Source: an uncultured Collinsella sp.
GTDB taxonomy: Bacteria > Actinomycetota > Coriobacteriia > Coriobacteriales > Coriobacteriaceae
Reading direction: 5' to 3'
NCBI GenBank assembly: GCA_900541645.1
Contig: UQKQ01000019.1
Location: forward strand, 1-28,177
Length of the DNA stretch: 28,177 bases
This document shows positions 7,853 through 16,026 of this stretch, in pieces. Made by a program: the position numbers and the translations under genes. The notes beneath the pieces were generated by a model. That model was not told the DNA's origin, ran no database searches, and saw only the letters and a program-made list of their open reading frames with translations. Position 1 is the first letter of the stretch; each line of letters opens with the position of its first letter.

Positions 7853-10042
7853 CTAAATAAGCTTCGTGCTTTCAAGCTTTTCGATGATCCAGTCGTTGGC
7901 CTTGATGACCGGGCGGCGGAAGACGACGCCCAGGCCCAGCGACGGAATCAGATAGCTCGCCAAGATACCCAGCTCAACCCAGTACTCCATATGGTAGGCG
8001 CCAGCCATGGCGGCGTGCATGGCGTTGATGCCGTGGGTAAACGGCAGGAACGGGTAGATCGCCTGGAACACGGGGCCGGTCATCTCGATGGGGAACGTAC
8101 CGCCTGAACCGCCGACCTGCATGACCAACAGCACGACAGCGAGCGCCTTGCCGATATCGCCAAACGAAACCGTGAGCGTGTAGACGATATTGGAGAACAC
8201 GAGACTCGCGACCCAGCCCGCCAGCACAAACTGCAGCGGGTTGTCGCATTGGATGCCAAAGAACAGGATGTCGCCCGCGCACACGAGTGTCGCCTGCAGC
8301 AGGGCCAGACCTCCAAAGAACAGGTAGCGGCCCAGGTAGATCTCGTGCAGGCGCACGGGGATCAGCTCGTTGATGAGCTCATCGTCAACCGATACCTTCA
8401 TCATGGCCGCCAGCACGATCGAGCCGACCCACAGCGACAGGATCGTATAGAACGGCGCCATGGCCGAACCGTAATTGCGGATCGGATAGACCGGCTTGCG
8501 GTCGAGCGCGACGGGGCCGGAAAGCGACACGGCCAAACCCTCGGGATCGTTGCCGATCATCGTCTTGATCGTGGCAAGGTCGTCCGACATCAGGGCGCCA
8601 TCGAGCTCGTCCTTAAAGGCGCTGATCTTGTCCGATGCCTCACCCAGCTGATCAGAAGCCTTGTTGACCAGCGTCGCAGCCTTGGAGAGGCCCTTTGCGA
8701 GCGAGCCAGAGGCGTCGGTCAGACCGCTCACGGCGCTATCCAAGTCACCCGAGATACCGTTCAGGGAATCCAGAACGCCCGAAATGGTCTTCTTGAGCTC
8801 CTTGGCCTTAACCGAGAACGTGGAATCGTAGTCGGACTTGGCTCCCGAGATACCCGCCTTGGCATCGGCGATGGCCTGGTCGACCTCGGCACGCGAGTTG
8901 TTGACCTCCGCCATGCCGTCCGAAAGGGACTTTGCGGTCGCCGTCAGGTCCTTCGCATTGTTGCGGTACTCCACGGCAATTCTGCCCAGCGACGTCGCAG
9001 CGGACTCGAGACCGTCTTTGAGCTTGTCATCACTCACCTGGTCGGCAAGGTTGCGGAGCTGATCGGCCATCGCATCGATATCGTCAGCACGCGTATTGAG
9101 CGCCGCTGCGGCTTCGTTGAGCTGAGACACCGTAAGGTCAACATGCTGATTCGCGGCATCGAATGCCTTCGCAAGCTCGGCGGACACGTTGTCGAACGAG
9201 CCCGCGCTTCCGTCAATCGCCGCGTCAACGGCATCGTTGGCGGCCTTGAGCGCTTCCTTGGAATCATTGATGCCGCTCTTGGCGTGCTCCATCAGCTGCT
9301 TCGTCGACTCATCAACGGTGCCCGTCTGCCTGAGCATGCCGCCCGCCGATGTCAGTGAATCGGACGTGGAGCTCAAAATGCCCGCGAGCGACGTCGCACT
9401 CGTCTGAACGTCCTGCAGGTCCTCGACCGAATCGCCCAGCGTCGAGGACAGATTGGCGATAAAGTTGCTCACCTGGTCGGTACTCATATAGTCGAGCAGG
9501 CTGGACACGGTCTTAAGGCCGATGGTCGTGATGGTCTTGGTAAAGGTCTCGTTGACCTGACTCTGGACGGCGCTCGAACCCTTTTCAGTCACGATCTGTG
9601 CGATGGCGTTGGCCTTCTGGTTCTCATAGAACTCGATATCGGCGTGCTTCACCTCGGTCGAGAAAAGCGTCATCATGTCGGCGCTAAACGTTTTAGGGAT
9701 AACGACGGCAGCGTAGTACGCGCCCGACTTAACGCCCTCAATCGCCTTATCGCGGTCGTTGAGGACGACCCAGTCGAAGTTCTCGTTGCCGCGCAGGGTG
9801 GCGGTTACGTTTTCGCCCACGTTGACCTCGACGGGAATCAGATCGCTCTCGTAACCCTCATCGGTGTTGACCACTGCAATCTTAAGGTTGCCGGTATTGC
9901 CGTAGGGATCCCAGCTTCCGGCGATGTTAAACCATGCATAGAGACATGGCACGATGATCAGGCCCATCACGACGACCATGCCGATCACGGAGCGAGACAC
10001 GTTTTGGACATCGCGCTTAAACAGGTGCAGGATGTTTTTCAT
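7853..10042 (-). CDS. YhgE/Pip-family membrane protein (shorter copy)
   Basis: A 729-residue protein of the YhgE/Pip family: phage-infection-protein-like proteins with ABC-2-type membrane domains, related to YueB/EsaA of type VII secretion. It begins with a basic cytoplasmic tail and one transmembrane segment (about residues 20-38). The family motif SWDPYGNTGNLKIAVVN follows, then a long outside region that includes a serine/alanine/aspartate-rich coiled coil up to about residue 480. The C-terminal block (about 515-715) contains roughly five to six transmembrane segments and starts with YPIRNYGSAMAPFYTILSLW. Its ATG follows the upstream gene's TAA directly (TAAATG), with GGTGAGG as ribosome binding site inside that gene, so the two are translationally linked. 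The physiological role is unknown; secretion or envelope export is inferred from family. Confidence 0.85.
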   Translation of the reverse strand: MKNILHLFKRDVQNVSRSVIGMVVVMGLIIVPCLYAWFNIAGSWDPYGNTGNLKIAVVNTDEGYESDLIPVEVNVGENVTATLRGNENFDWVVLNDRDKAIEGVKSGAYYAAVVIPKTFSADMMTLFSTEVKHADIEFYENQKANAIAQIVTEKGSSAVQSQVNETFTKTITTIGLKTVSSLLDYMSTDQVSNFIANLSSTLGDSVEDLQDVQTSATSLAGILSSTSDSLTSAGGMLRQTGTVDESTKQLMEHAKSGINDSKEALKAANDAVDAAIDGSAGSFDNVSAELAKAFDAANQHVDLTVSQLNEAAAALNTRADDIDAMADQLRNLADQVSDDKLKDGLESAATSLGRIAVEYRNNAKDLTATAKSLSDGMAEVNNSRAEVDQAIADAKAGISGAKSDYDSTFSVKAKELKKTISGVLDSLNGISGDLDSAVSGLTDASGSLAKGLSKAATLVNKASDQLGEASDKISAFKDELDGALMSDDLATIKTMIGNDPEGLAVSLSGPVALDRKPVYPIRNYGSAMAPFYTILSLWVGSIVLAAMMKVSVDDELINELIPVRLHEIYLGRYLFFGGLALLQATLVCAGDILFFGIQCDNPLQFVLAGWVASLVFSNIVYTLTVSFGDIGKALAVVLLVMQVGGSGGTFPIEMTGPVFQAIYPFLPFTHGINAMHAAMAGAYHMEYWVELGILASYLIPSLGLGVVFRRPVIKANDWIIEKLESTKLI

Positions 10043-12832
10043 TTATGCCTCACCTCCTTTAGAGTGCTTGCCAAGCGGGGTGGTGTCCCCGTCGTTTCCG
10101 TTTACGTTGTCAGCGCCGTCGGCATCTTGAGCCTTACGATGCGCACCGATATGCGGCAGACGGCTCGTAGGCTGTTCGCCTCCCTTGGCGCCACGCTCGC
10201 TGGCGTTGAGACCAAACATGCGACGGGCGGCAGGGATGGCAGCCGTGTGCTCGCGCATCTCGCGGCGAAGGTCCTCGTCCGAAAGCGCCGAGATACGCAT
10301 CTGGGTATTGAGGCTCGCACGGATGTATTCGATGTTGATGAGCCAGCCGCAGATGGCGATAACCGAAATGATCCAGATAACGAGCAGGATGATCTTGCCG
10401 TTATTGTCGATATCGAGCACCGTCGAAAGCACAAAGAGCAGAACCTGCACGCCTACCACGGCGGCAAAACCGCCCTTGATGTAGTACGGGTAGCGATGCT
10501 CAAACGCCACGGCATGATCGAGCAGCTCGCGACGGTACGAATCCGAATCGAGCATGACGCGCATGGCCGTGCGCAGCGAATAGCGCTGGCGCGGCAGGTC
10601 GTTGGACTCGCAGATCATGAGGCCCGTCGTGGAAAGCTGCTTGTCAAAGAGCAGGTTGAGGTTGAGCAGCAACGGGCGCAGCTGCAGACCGATAAAGAGT
10701 GCGATGGCAAGGAACACGCCCAGGATGCACAGGTTGAACAGGTAGTTGAACGAATACATGCCACCGACGGTCTCGCGCAGCAGGTTGATGCCATAGGTGA
10801 AGGGCAGCAGCGGATGCAGCCATTGGAAGAAGCCGGGCATCATCTCGATGGGATACATGCCCGACGAGCCGGGGATCTGCACAATGACGAGGATGACGCC
10901 AATGGCTTTACCGATATGCTTAAACGTGGTGGACAGCGCATAGATGATGTTGACGTAGGTGAACGAAATAGCGATGCCGCCCAGTACAAAGAGCAGCGGG
11001 TTGACGCACTGAACGCCAATGACCAGATCTCCCACCGTAACGATGATGGCCTGCAACGCACCCAGGATCACCAGCAGCAGCCAGCGGCCAAAGTAGCCCT
11101 GACGCGCCGTAAAGCTACCGATGCCCTCGCGGTCGACCTCGAGTTTATAGATAGCGATGAGCACATAGCCGCCTACCCACAGCGCCAGATTGGTGTAGAA
11201 GGGCGCGATGCCCGAGCCAAAGCTCTTGACCGGATAGATTGACTTGGACGTCAGCTCAACCGGAGATGCCATGAAATCTGCCACGTCATTGACGTCGACG
11301 TCCATGAGGTCGGCTAACTCGCCCATAGACTCAGAGGTCTGCAGCGCCGCAATGTCATTGGCGGCGGTCGCGAGCTTGTCCTGAACCTTGGCAAGGGAGG
11401 CGTCGGTTTGGGACAGCGTGGTCTTTGCCTGCTTGAGCGTGGCGTCGAGCTGCGCCAGCGTGCCGCGCGCGCTCGCTATCGTGGGGGTCACACCCGACAC
11501 AATGCCGGTCAAATCGCCCGAAACGGCGGCAAAGGAGTCAAGCGCGCTCGAAGCCTTCGGAAGTGCGTTCTGACCCAGATCGGTCTGAGCCTGACCGAGG
11601 TTAGCCGTACCGGTCTGAATTGCCGCGTTGAGTGCGTTGCTCGCGTTCGAGATTGCCGTAGCGTCGTTTGCCATGGCGCTCGACTGTGCAGAAAGGCCAT
11701 CCTTGATGCTCTGCAGCTTCTGGTTTTGCTCGCGAAGCGAATCGATGGTCGATACAATGCGCGCGTCAATTTCCTCGGAACCTGTCGACGCGTCATTAAC
11801 GAGAATCTCCAAGTGCCCGATAACGGCCTTATTGTGATCGATCGTCGCCTGGAGAGACTCGAGCGAGTTGTCGATGCGGGTGGTCGTAGATGTGACCGTA
11901 CCCGTTAGCTTGCCAATCGCAGCGTTCGCGGAGGCTGACGTCTTGGTGAGTGCAAGGCTACCTTCCGAGAGTGCCTTGGAGAGCGAGGTGATAGAGTTGC
12001 CCGCCGTGGCGCGAGCCTCGCCCAGCAGGTCGTTGCCCTGGGAGATTGCCTGCGTCAGCGACGGTGCCTGACCTTGCAAGCCGGCAAGCGCCGCATCAGC
12101 CGAGGCGATAGCGCCACTCGTCTTATCGATGGCGGCATTCATATCGCCAATCGAATCGCGCACCTCACCCAAGGTGTCGGATGCCTCGGACACCGAACTT
12201 GTCAGCGAGTCCTGAGTCTGGGTTGCCTTGTCCTTTAAATCGACACCGGCATCCTTGGCGATACTGGCAACAGTCTCGCCCACCGTGGAGACAAACTCCG
12301 AGTTGATCTGCTCCTCGATGGTGTTGGCACCGGTATCGGTGACCTTGGGCGCAATGGCGCTCTTCTTCTCATTGACGTAATAGGTGAGCTTCGGCTGATG
12401 GTAATTGCCATCGAGCATCGAGACAAGATTGTCGGAGAAGTTCTTGGGGATTACGATCGCCGCGTAGTATTCCCCGCTCTCGACGCCCTCTTTGGCATCG
12501 GCAGCCGAGTCGACGAAGGTCCAGCCCAGCTGATCGTTTTCCTTGAGCTGGTCGACCACCTTATCGCCTGCATTGAGCTCGCCCACCAAGTCATTTTGGG
12601 TACCCTGATCGTTGTTGGCGATAGCGATTTTAATGCCCTGGGTGTTTCCATATGGATCCCAGTTAGCCACGATGTTGTACCAAGCGTACAGCGAGGGAAT
12701 AACACACACGCCGAGGGTAACCACCAAGGCGACGGGGTTCACGAGCAATCGCTTGATGTCACGTTTAAAGATCGCAAAGGATACCTTTGCGTTGGATAGT
12801 TTGCTGCCGAGACTCACGCTTGGACCATCCAT
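10043..12832 (-). CDS. YhgE/Pip-family membrane protein (longer copy with C-terminal extension)
   Basis: A 929-residue paralogue of the downstream gene, with the same order. A transmembrane segment lies near residues 33-52, then NWDPYGNTQGIKIAIANNDQ and a long extracellular coiled coil rich in Ser/Ala/Gln/Thr. A multi-pass C-terminal block opens with YPVKSFGSGIAPFYTNLALW near 540. Unlike its partner it carries about 200 extra residues. This extension has a cytoplasmic stretch (RYSLRTAMRVMLDSDSYRRE), two more membrane segments (about 790-840) and a polar tail rich in Gly, Asp, Asn and Lys. It is first in a two-gene operon. The ATG used here has AGG directly adjacent rather than spaced, so a GTG five codons in (PSVSLG) is a possible alternative start. 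Tandem unequal paralogues suggest a heteromeric complex (inference). Confidence 0.85.
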   Translation of the reverse strand: MDGPSVSLGSKLSNAKVSFAIFKRDIKRLLVNPVALVVTLGVCVIPSLYAWYNIVANWDPYGNTQGIKIAIANNDQGTQNDLVGELNAGDKVVDQLKENDQLGWTFVDSAADAKEGVESGEYYAAIVIPKNFSDNLVSMLDGNYHQPKLTYYVNEKKSAIAPKVTDTGANTIEEQINSEFVSTVGETVASIAKDAGVDLKDKATQTQDSLTSSVSEASDTLGEVRDSIGDMNAAIDKTSGAIASADAALAGLQGQAPSLTQAISQGNDLLGEARATAGNSITSLSKALSEGSLALTKTSASANAAIGKLTGTVTSTTTRIDNSLESLQATIDHNKAVIGHLEILVNDASTGSEEIDARIVSTIDSLREQNQKLQSIKDGLSAQSSAMANDATAISNASNALNAAIQTGTANLGQAQTDLGQNALPKASSALDSFAAVSGDLTGIVSGVTPTIASARGTLAQLDATLKQAKTTLSQTDASLAKVQDKLATAANDIAALQTSESMGELADLMDVDVNDVADFMASPVELTSKSIYPVKSFGSGIAPFYTNLALWVGGYVLIAIYKLEVDREGIGSFTARQGYFGRWLLLVILGALQAIIVTVGDLVIGVQCVNPLLFVLGGIAISFTYVNIIYALSTTFKHIGKAIGVILVIVQIPGSSGMYPIEMMPGFFQWLHPLLPFTYGINLLRETVGGMYSFNYLFNLCILGVFLAIALFIGLQLRPLLLNLNLLFDKQLSTTGLMICESNDLPRQRYSLRTAMRVMLDSDSYRRELLDHAVAFEHRYPYYIKGGFAAVVGVQVLLFVLSTVLDIDNNGKIILLVIWIISVIAICGWLINIEYIRASLNTQMRISALSDEDLRREMREHTAAIPAARRMFGLNASERGAKGGEQPTSRLPHIGAHRKAQDADGADNVNGNDGDTTPLGKHSKGGEA

Positions 12833-13110
12833 CCTGTCGTTGAATCAAATCGTACTATCAACAACCATTGTACGTAGGCGCTTTAGCGTCTCGAAGCACA
12901 ATGGTATTGAGTTTTGCGGGTAGCAATATACTACGAAGATTAGTTAACGTACAGTTGTACAGTATCTTAAATTCCCGCAGCTCCCAAAACCACAACCCGC
13001 ACAAATTAGCAATCCGAATAGTCATTGGGGACATTCTTAAACGACTAGCCAAACAAGAACGTCCCCAACGACTACCCATAACAATGCCGATGTTTTGGCG
13101 CAGACAGCGA
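12833..13110. promoter_or_regulatory. AT-rich control region upstream of the YhgE/Pip operon
   Basis: Part of a 424-bp gene-free stretch between the YhgE pair and htpG. It is clearly more AT-rich than the surrounding genes between about 12905 and 13020. It contains a 7-bp-arm inverted repeat CCATTGT / ACAATGG (12865-12871 and 12898-12904), with an internal CGCT-TT-AGCG-type palindrome, and a compact palindrome GTACA-GT-TGTAC (12949-12960). These are plausible operator sites for the YhgE operon. I could not fix a convincing -35/-10 pair. Confidence 0.35.
13025..13071. repeat. REP-like palindrome with TTGGGGAC / GTCCCCAA arms
   Basis: Arms TTGGGGACATTCTT and AAGAACGTCCCCAA are complementary at 13 of 14 positions, around a loop of about 16 bases. 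The GGGGACrTTCTT word recurs in another intergenic gap at 15449-15491. The pattern resembles short palindromic repeats spread by REP-associated transposases. No such transposase is in this window. Confidence 0.5.
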
Positions 13111-13209
13111 AAGCCCGCCAGAGCGAGCAAGGTGCCTTGAAACAAGGCGGCATTGACCTTCTGGTCATGCCGCCGAAGTTGAAAGGCAGATTGCCGCTCT
13201 GGCGGGCTT
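13111..13209 (-). repeat. Structured intergenic element B (partner of 5174-5263)
   Basis: Perfect 15-bp outer arms AAGCCCGCCAGAGCG (13111-13125) and CGCTCTGGCGGGCTT (13195-13209) enclose TGCCTTGAAA ... TTGAAAGGCA and an inner hairpin GGCGGCATTGACC-TTCT-GGTCATGCCGCC. The internal-loop sequence matches element A almost base for base, whereas the inner and outer stems differ in sequence and still pair. It lies about 50 bases downstream of htpG, in the same relation to its upstream gene as element A. An alternative hairpin GCCTTG-AAA-CAAGGC is possible inside it. Confidence 0.6.
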
Positions 13210-13221
13210 GCAGCGTCGAGT

Positions 13222-13250
13222 GGTTACGCGGTTCGTAGAACCGCGTAACC
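13222..13250. terminator. Perfect 13-bp hairpin just after htpG
   Basis: GGTTACGCGGTTC - GTA - GAACCGCGTAACC, perfectly paired, beginning six bases after the htpG stop codon. There is no T-run, so it may stabilise the mRNA end, or act as a terminator together with element B, which follows directly. Confidence 0.55.
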
Positions 13251-13256
13251 CCCTAG

Positions 13257-15281
13257 TTACATCAGCTCGCAGACAGCCGCCGCGAAGGCAACGGGGTCCT
13301 CGGGGAGGATACCCTCGACCAGCAGGGCCTGATCGTAGAGCAGGCCGGAGTACTGCTTGATCTTGTCGGCGTCACCTGCCTTCTGGGCAGCGACAAGCTT
13401 GTCAAAGACCGGGTGCTTGGCGTTGAGCTCGAGCACGCGCTGGCTCTTGGGCATGCCGTCGGGCGCGCCCTCGGGTCCCTTCTGGAGCACCTTCTCCATC
13501 TCGAGCGAAAGCGGACCCTCGGTGGTGATGCAAGCGGGGGCATCGGTCAGGCGCGCGGAGACGGCAACTTTCTCGACCTTGTCACCGAGCGCCTCCTTCA
13601 TAGCGCTAAAGAGGTCCTCGTTTTCCTTGGTGGCGTCCTCGGCCTCCTTCTTCTCGTCCTCGGTCGCCAGATCAAGATCGCCAGTCGCGACGTTCTTGAG
13701 CTCCAGGTGACGATCCTCGACCTCGGGCTCGGCACCGTCGGCAACGGCCTTCTCGGCAGCCTCGCGGGCGGCGTCGTCCTCGTAGATCTTAGGCATATCG
13801 GCGGCAACGTACTCACGCATAGCCTGGAACGTGAACTCATCCACATCCTGCGTCAGCAACAGCACGTCATAGCCGCGGTCGAGCACACCCTTTACCACGG
13901 GCATCTTGGCCAAGCGCTCACGCGAGTCGCCGGCGGCGTAGTAGATGGCCTTCTGATCCCCGGGCATGCCCTTGGCATACTCGGCCAGGGTAATCATCTT
14001 CTGCTCCTTGGCAGACCAGAACAGTAGCAGGTCGGCGAGCTCATCGGCCTTCATGCCATAGCTCGAGTAGATGCCGTACTTAAGACCGCGGCCAAAGTTC
14101 TCAAAGAACTTCTCGTAGGCCTCGCGGTCGTTGTCGCGCATATCCTCAAGATCGGCGGTAATCTTCTTCTCCACGCGCTTGGCGATGGCCTTGAGCTGAC
14201 GGTTCTGCTGCAGCGTCTCACGCGAGATGTTGAGCGACACGTCGGCAGAATCCACGACGCCGCGGACAAAGTTGTAGTAGTCGGGCAGCAGGTCGTCGCA
14301 CTTCTCCATAATCAGCACGTTGGAGCTGTAGAGCGCCAGGCCCTTCTCGTAGTCCTTGCTGTACAGATCGAACGGGGCGCGGCCCGGCACAAACAGCAGC
14401 GCATCGTACTCAAGCGTACCCTCGGCATGGAAGCTGATAGTGCGCGCGGGATCGTCAAAGTCGTGGAACGTGGACTTGTAGAACTCGTTGTAATCCTTCT
14501 GCTCAACGTCGGAGCTGCGCTTTTTCCAAATCGGCGTCATGGAGTTGATGGTCTCGAGCTCCTGGTAGTCCTCGTACTCGGGCTTGTAGTCGTCGCCGGC
14601 GTCCTCGGGCTTGGGTTTCTGGCGGCTCTTGCTCACCATCATCTGAATCGGGTAGCGCACATAGTTGCTGTACTGCTGAATCAGGCTCTTGAGGCCCCAC
14701 TCGGTCAGGAAGCGATCGTAGGTCTCGGCCTCGCCGTCGGCGTCGAGCTTCTCGTTCTCGCGCAGCGTCAGGATGACATCGGTACCGTGCTCAGCACGCT
14801 CGCCATCCTCGATGGTGTAGCCCTCAAGACCGTCGGACTCCCAAACGTGGGCGGTGTCCTCGCCATAAGCGCGGCTGACGACCTTCACGTGGCTGGCGAC
14901 CATAAAGGCGGAGTAGAAGCCCACGCCAAACTGGCCGATGATGTCGACATCGGAGCCCTGTTGCTCGGCGTTCTCGGTCTTAAACTCCTCGGAGCCGGAA
15001 TGGGCGATGGTGCCCAGATTGCGCTCGAGCTCCTCGGCGGTCATGCCAATGCCGTTATCCGAGATGGTAATGGTGCGGGCATCTTTATCAAAAGAGACGC
15101 GAATAGCCAGGTCGCCCTGGTCGAGCTTGACACTCGGGTCCTGCAGGCTCTTAAAGTTGAGCTTGTCGACGGCGTCACTCGCATTAGAGATAAGCTCGCG
15201 CAGGAAGATTTCCTTATTGGTGTAGATGGAGTTGATCATGAGGTCGAGCAGTTTTTTGCTCTCGGTCTTAAATTGACGCAT
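13257..15281 (-). CDS. htpG: Molecular chaperone HtpG (Hsp90)
   Basis: A 674-residue ATP-dependent cytoplasmic chaperone. The N-terminal GHKL ATPase domain shows ELISNASDAVDKL near residues 29-41, ISDNGIGMTAEELERNLG near 75-92 and GQFGVGFYSAFMVA near 118-131. The middle domain carries LNISRETLQQNR, with the conserved Arg of the catalytic loop. The C-terminal domain ends VCELM. An acidic, lysine-rich stretch of about 50 residues (near 540-590) is inserted before the C-terminal dimerisation part, making the protein longer than the roughly 625 residues of the E. coli protein. ATG 15281 follows AAAGGA at good spacing. I found no CIRCE or HspR-type (HAIR) operator upstream, so its heat-shock control is not evident from the sequence. 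Confidence 0.97.
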   Translation of the reverse strand: MRQFKTESKKLLDLMINSIYTNKEIFLRELISNASDAVDKLNFKSLQDPSVKLDQGDLAIRVSFDKDARTITISDNGIGMTAEELERNLGTIAHSGSEEFKTENAEQQGSDVDIIGQFGVGFYSAFMVASHVKVVSRAYGEDTAHVWESDGLEGYTIEDGERAEHGTDVILTLRENEKLDADGEAETYDRFLTEWGLKSLIQQYSNYVRYPIQMMVSKSRQKPKPEDAGDDYKPEYEDYQELETINSMTPIWKKRSSDVEQKDYNEFYKSTFHDFDDPARTISFHAEGTLEYDALLFVPGRAPFDLYSKDYEKGLALYSSNVLIMEKCDDLLPDYYNFVRGVVDSADVSLNISRETLQQNRQLKAIAKRVEKKITADLEDMRDNDREAYEKFFENFGRGLKYGIYSSYGMKADELADLLLFWSAKEQKMITLAEYAKGMPGDQKAIYYAAGDSRERLAKMPVVKGVLDRGYDVLLLTQDVDEFTFQAMREYVAADMPKIYEDDAAREAAEKAVADGAEPEVEDRHLELKNVATGDLDLATEDEKKEAEDATKENEDLFSAMKEALGDKVEKVAVSARLTDAPACITTEGPLSLEMEKVLQKGPEGAPDGMPKSQRVLELNAKHPVFDKLVAAQKAGDADKIKQYSGLLYDQALLVEGILPEDPVAFAAAVCELM

Positions 15282-15448
15282 GTGCAGTCCTTTCGCGCTA
15301 CCCCCGTCCGCAAAAACGGCCCGGTTGCCCGAGCCGCATCGCAGACCTGCTATGTTCAGACTTAGATTTTATAACCCATTAGCGCGCATATATACATACG
15401 GAATCGAAAAACTGTATGTCCAAACGCTCTGATGCGCCAATTGCCAAG

Positions 15449-15491
15449 GAGTGTCCCCAACTGCCGGCAGAAAAGGAACGTCCCTATCTGC
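15449..15491. repeat. Second locus of GGGGAC / GGGACGTTCCTTTT repeats
   Basis: On the minus strand, just after the acetyltransferase stop, the sequence reads GGCAGA-TAGGGACGTTCCTTT-TCTGCC, then the palindrome TGCCGGCA, then TTGGGGACACTCCTT. The two GGGAC words repeat with the same spacing logic as the palindrome at 13025-13071. Function unknown; it may double as the terminator of the gene. Confidence 0.45.
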
Positions 15492-15987
15492 CACCCTCGA
15501 CCCGTTTGGCCATCCAGGCATGGGGCTGGCCTTCATCCTCATAGTCCACCGGGGCAATCTGCGTGTAACCCGCCTTGGCATAGAGCGGCAGCACGTATTC
15601 CTGCGCGTGCAGCTTAATGAGCTTGGCGCCGGCATCACGCGCGGCGGTATCACTGGCCTCGACAATCTTGCTCGCCAAACCACGACGACGCATAGCCGGC
15701 AGCACGGCGACGCGCCCCATAATGTAGGTCTCCCCCGCTGCGACGCCTTCGTCCAAGTCGCACGCCGGCGACACCGGAGCCTCTGCGTCAGCCGCGCGCT
15801 CAAGCTCTTCGGGAAACACGCGCGAGCAACCGGCAAGCTCGCCGTCTACATAGAGCGTCACATGAATGCAGTTCGGGTCCTCGTCGATAGCGTCGAACTC
15901 ATTCTCGTAGCCCTGCTCGTCCATAAAAACGACGCGGCGCACCAACGCCGCGTCATCAAAGCATCCCGTCTTAAGTTGGATATCCAT
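15484..15987 (-). CDS. GNAT-family N-acetyltransferase
   Basis: A 167-residue acetyl-CoA-dependent acyltransferase. Beta strands with YVDGELAGCSRVF lead to the acetyl-CoA binding motif A, YIMGRVAVLPAMRRRGLASK (about residues 87-106, the R-R-R-G-L-A pyrophosphate loop). The C-terminal motif B region AQEYVLPLYAKAGYTQIAP is typical of ElaA-like GNAT proteins. ATG 15987 (MDIQLKT) follows AAAGGG six bases upstream; a longer frame would place that site inside the coding region. It follows the cpsB-like gene after 39 bases and may be the last gene of that operon. The substrate is unknown. Confidence 0.85.
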   Translation of the reverse strand: MDIQLKTGCFDDAALVRRVVFMDEQGYENEFDAIDEDPNCIHVTLYVDGELAGCSRVFPEELERAADAEAPVSPACDLDEGVAAGETYIMGRVAVLPAMRRRGLASKIVEASDTAARDAGAKLIKLHAQEYVLPLYAKAGYTQIAPVDYEDEGQPHAWMAKRVEGGR

Positions 15988-16026
15988 GGCTGCCCTTTCA
16001 TTCAATGAGAACGTTAGGGACAGATT

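Noticed and set aside
9644..11242. A 532-residue plus-strand open frame spanning the junction of the two YhgE/Pip genes
   Set aside because: It is antisense to two clear membrane-protein genes, His/Asp/Gln-rich, without ribosome binding site or recognisable domain.
15282..15400. CIRCE (HrcA) or HAIR (HspR) heat-shock operator upstream of htpG
   Set aside because: Neither the TTAGCACTC-N9-GAGTGCTAA nor the CTTGAGT-N7-ACTCAAG pattern is present.
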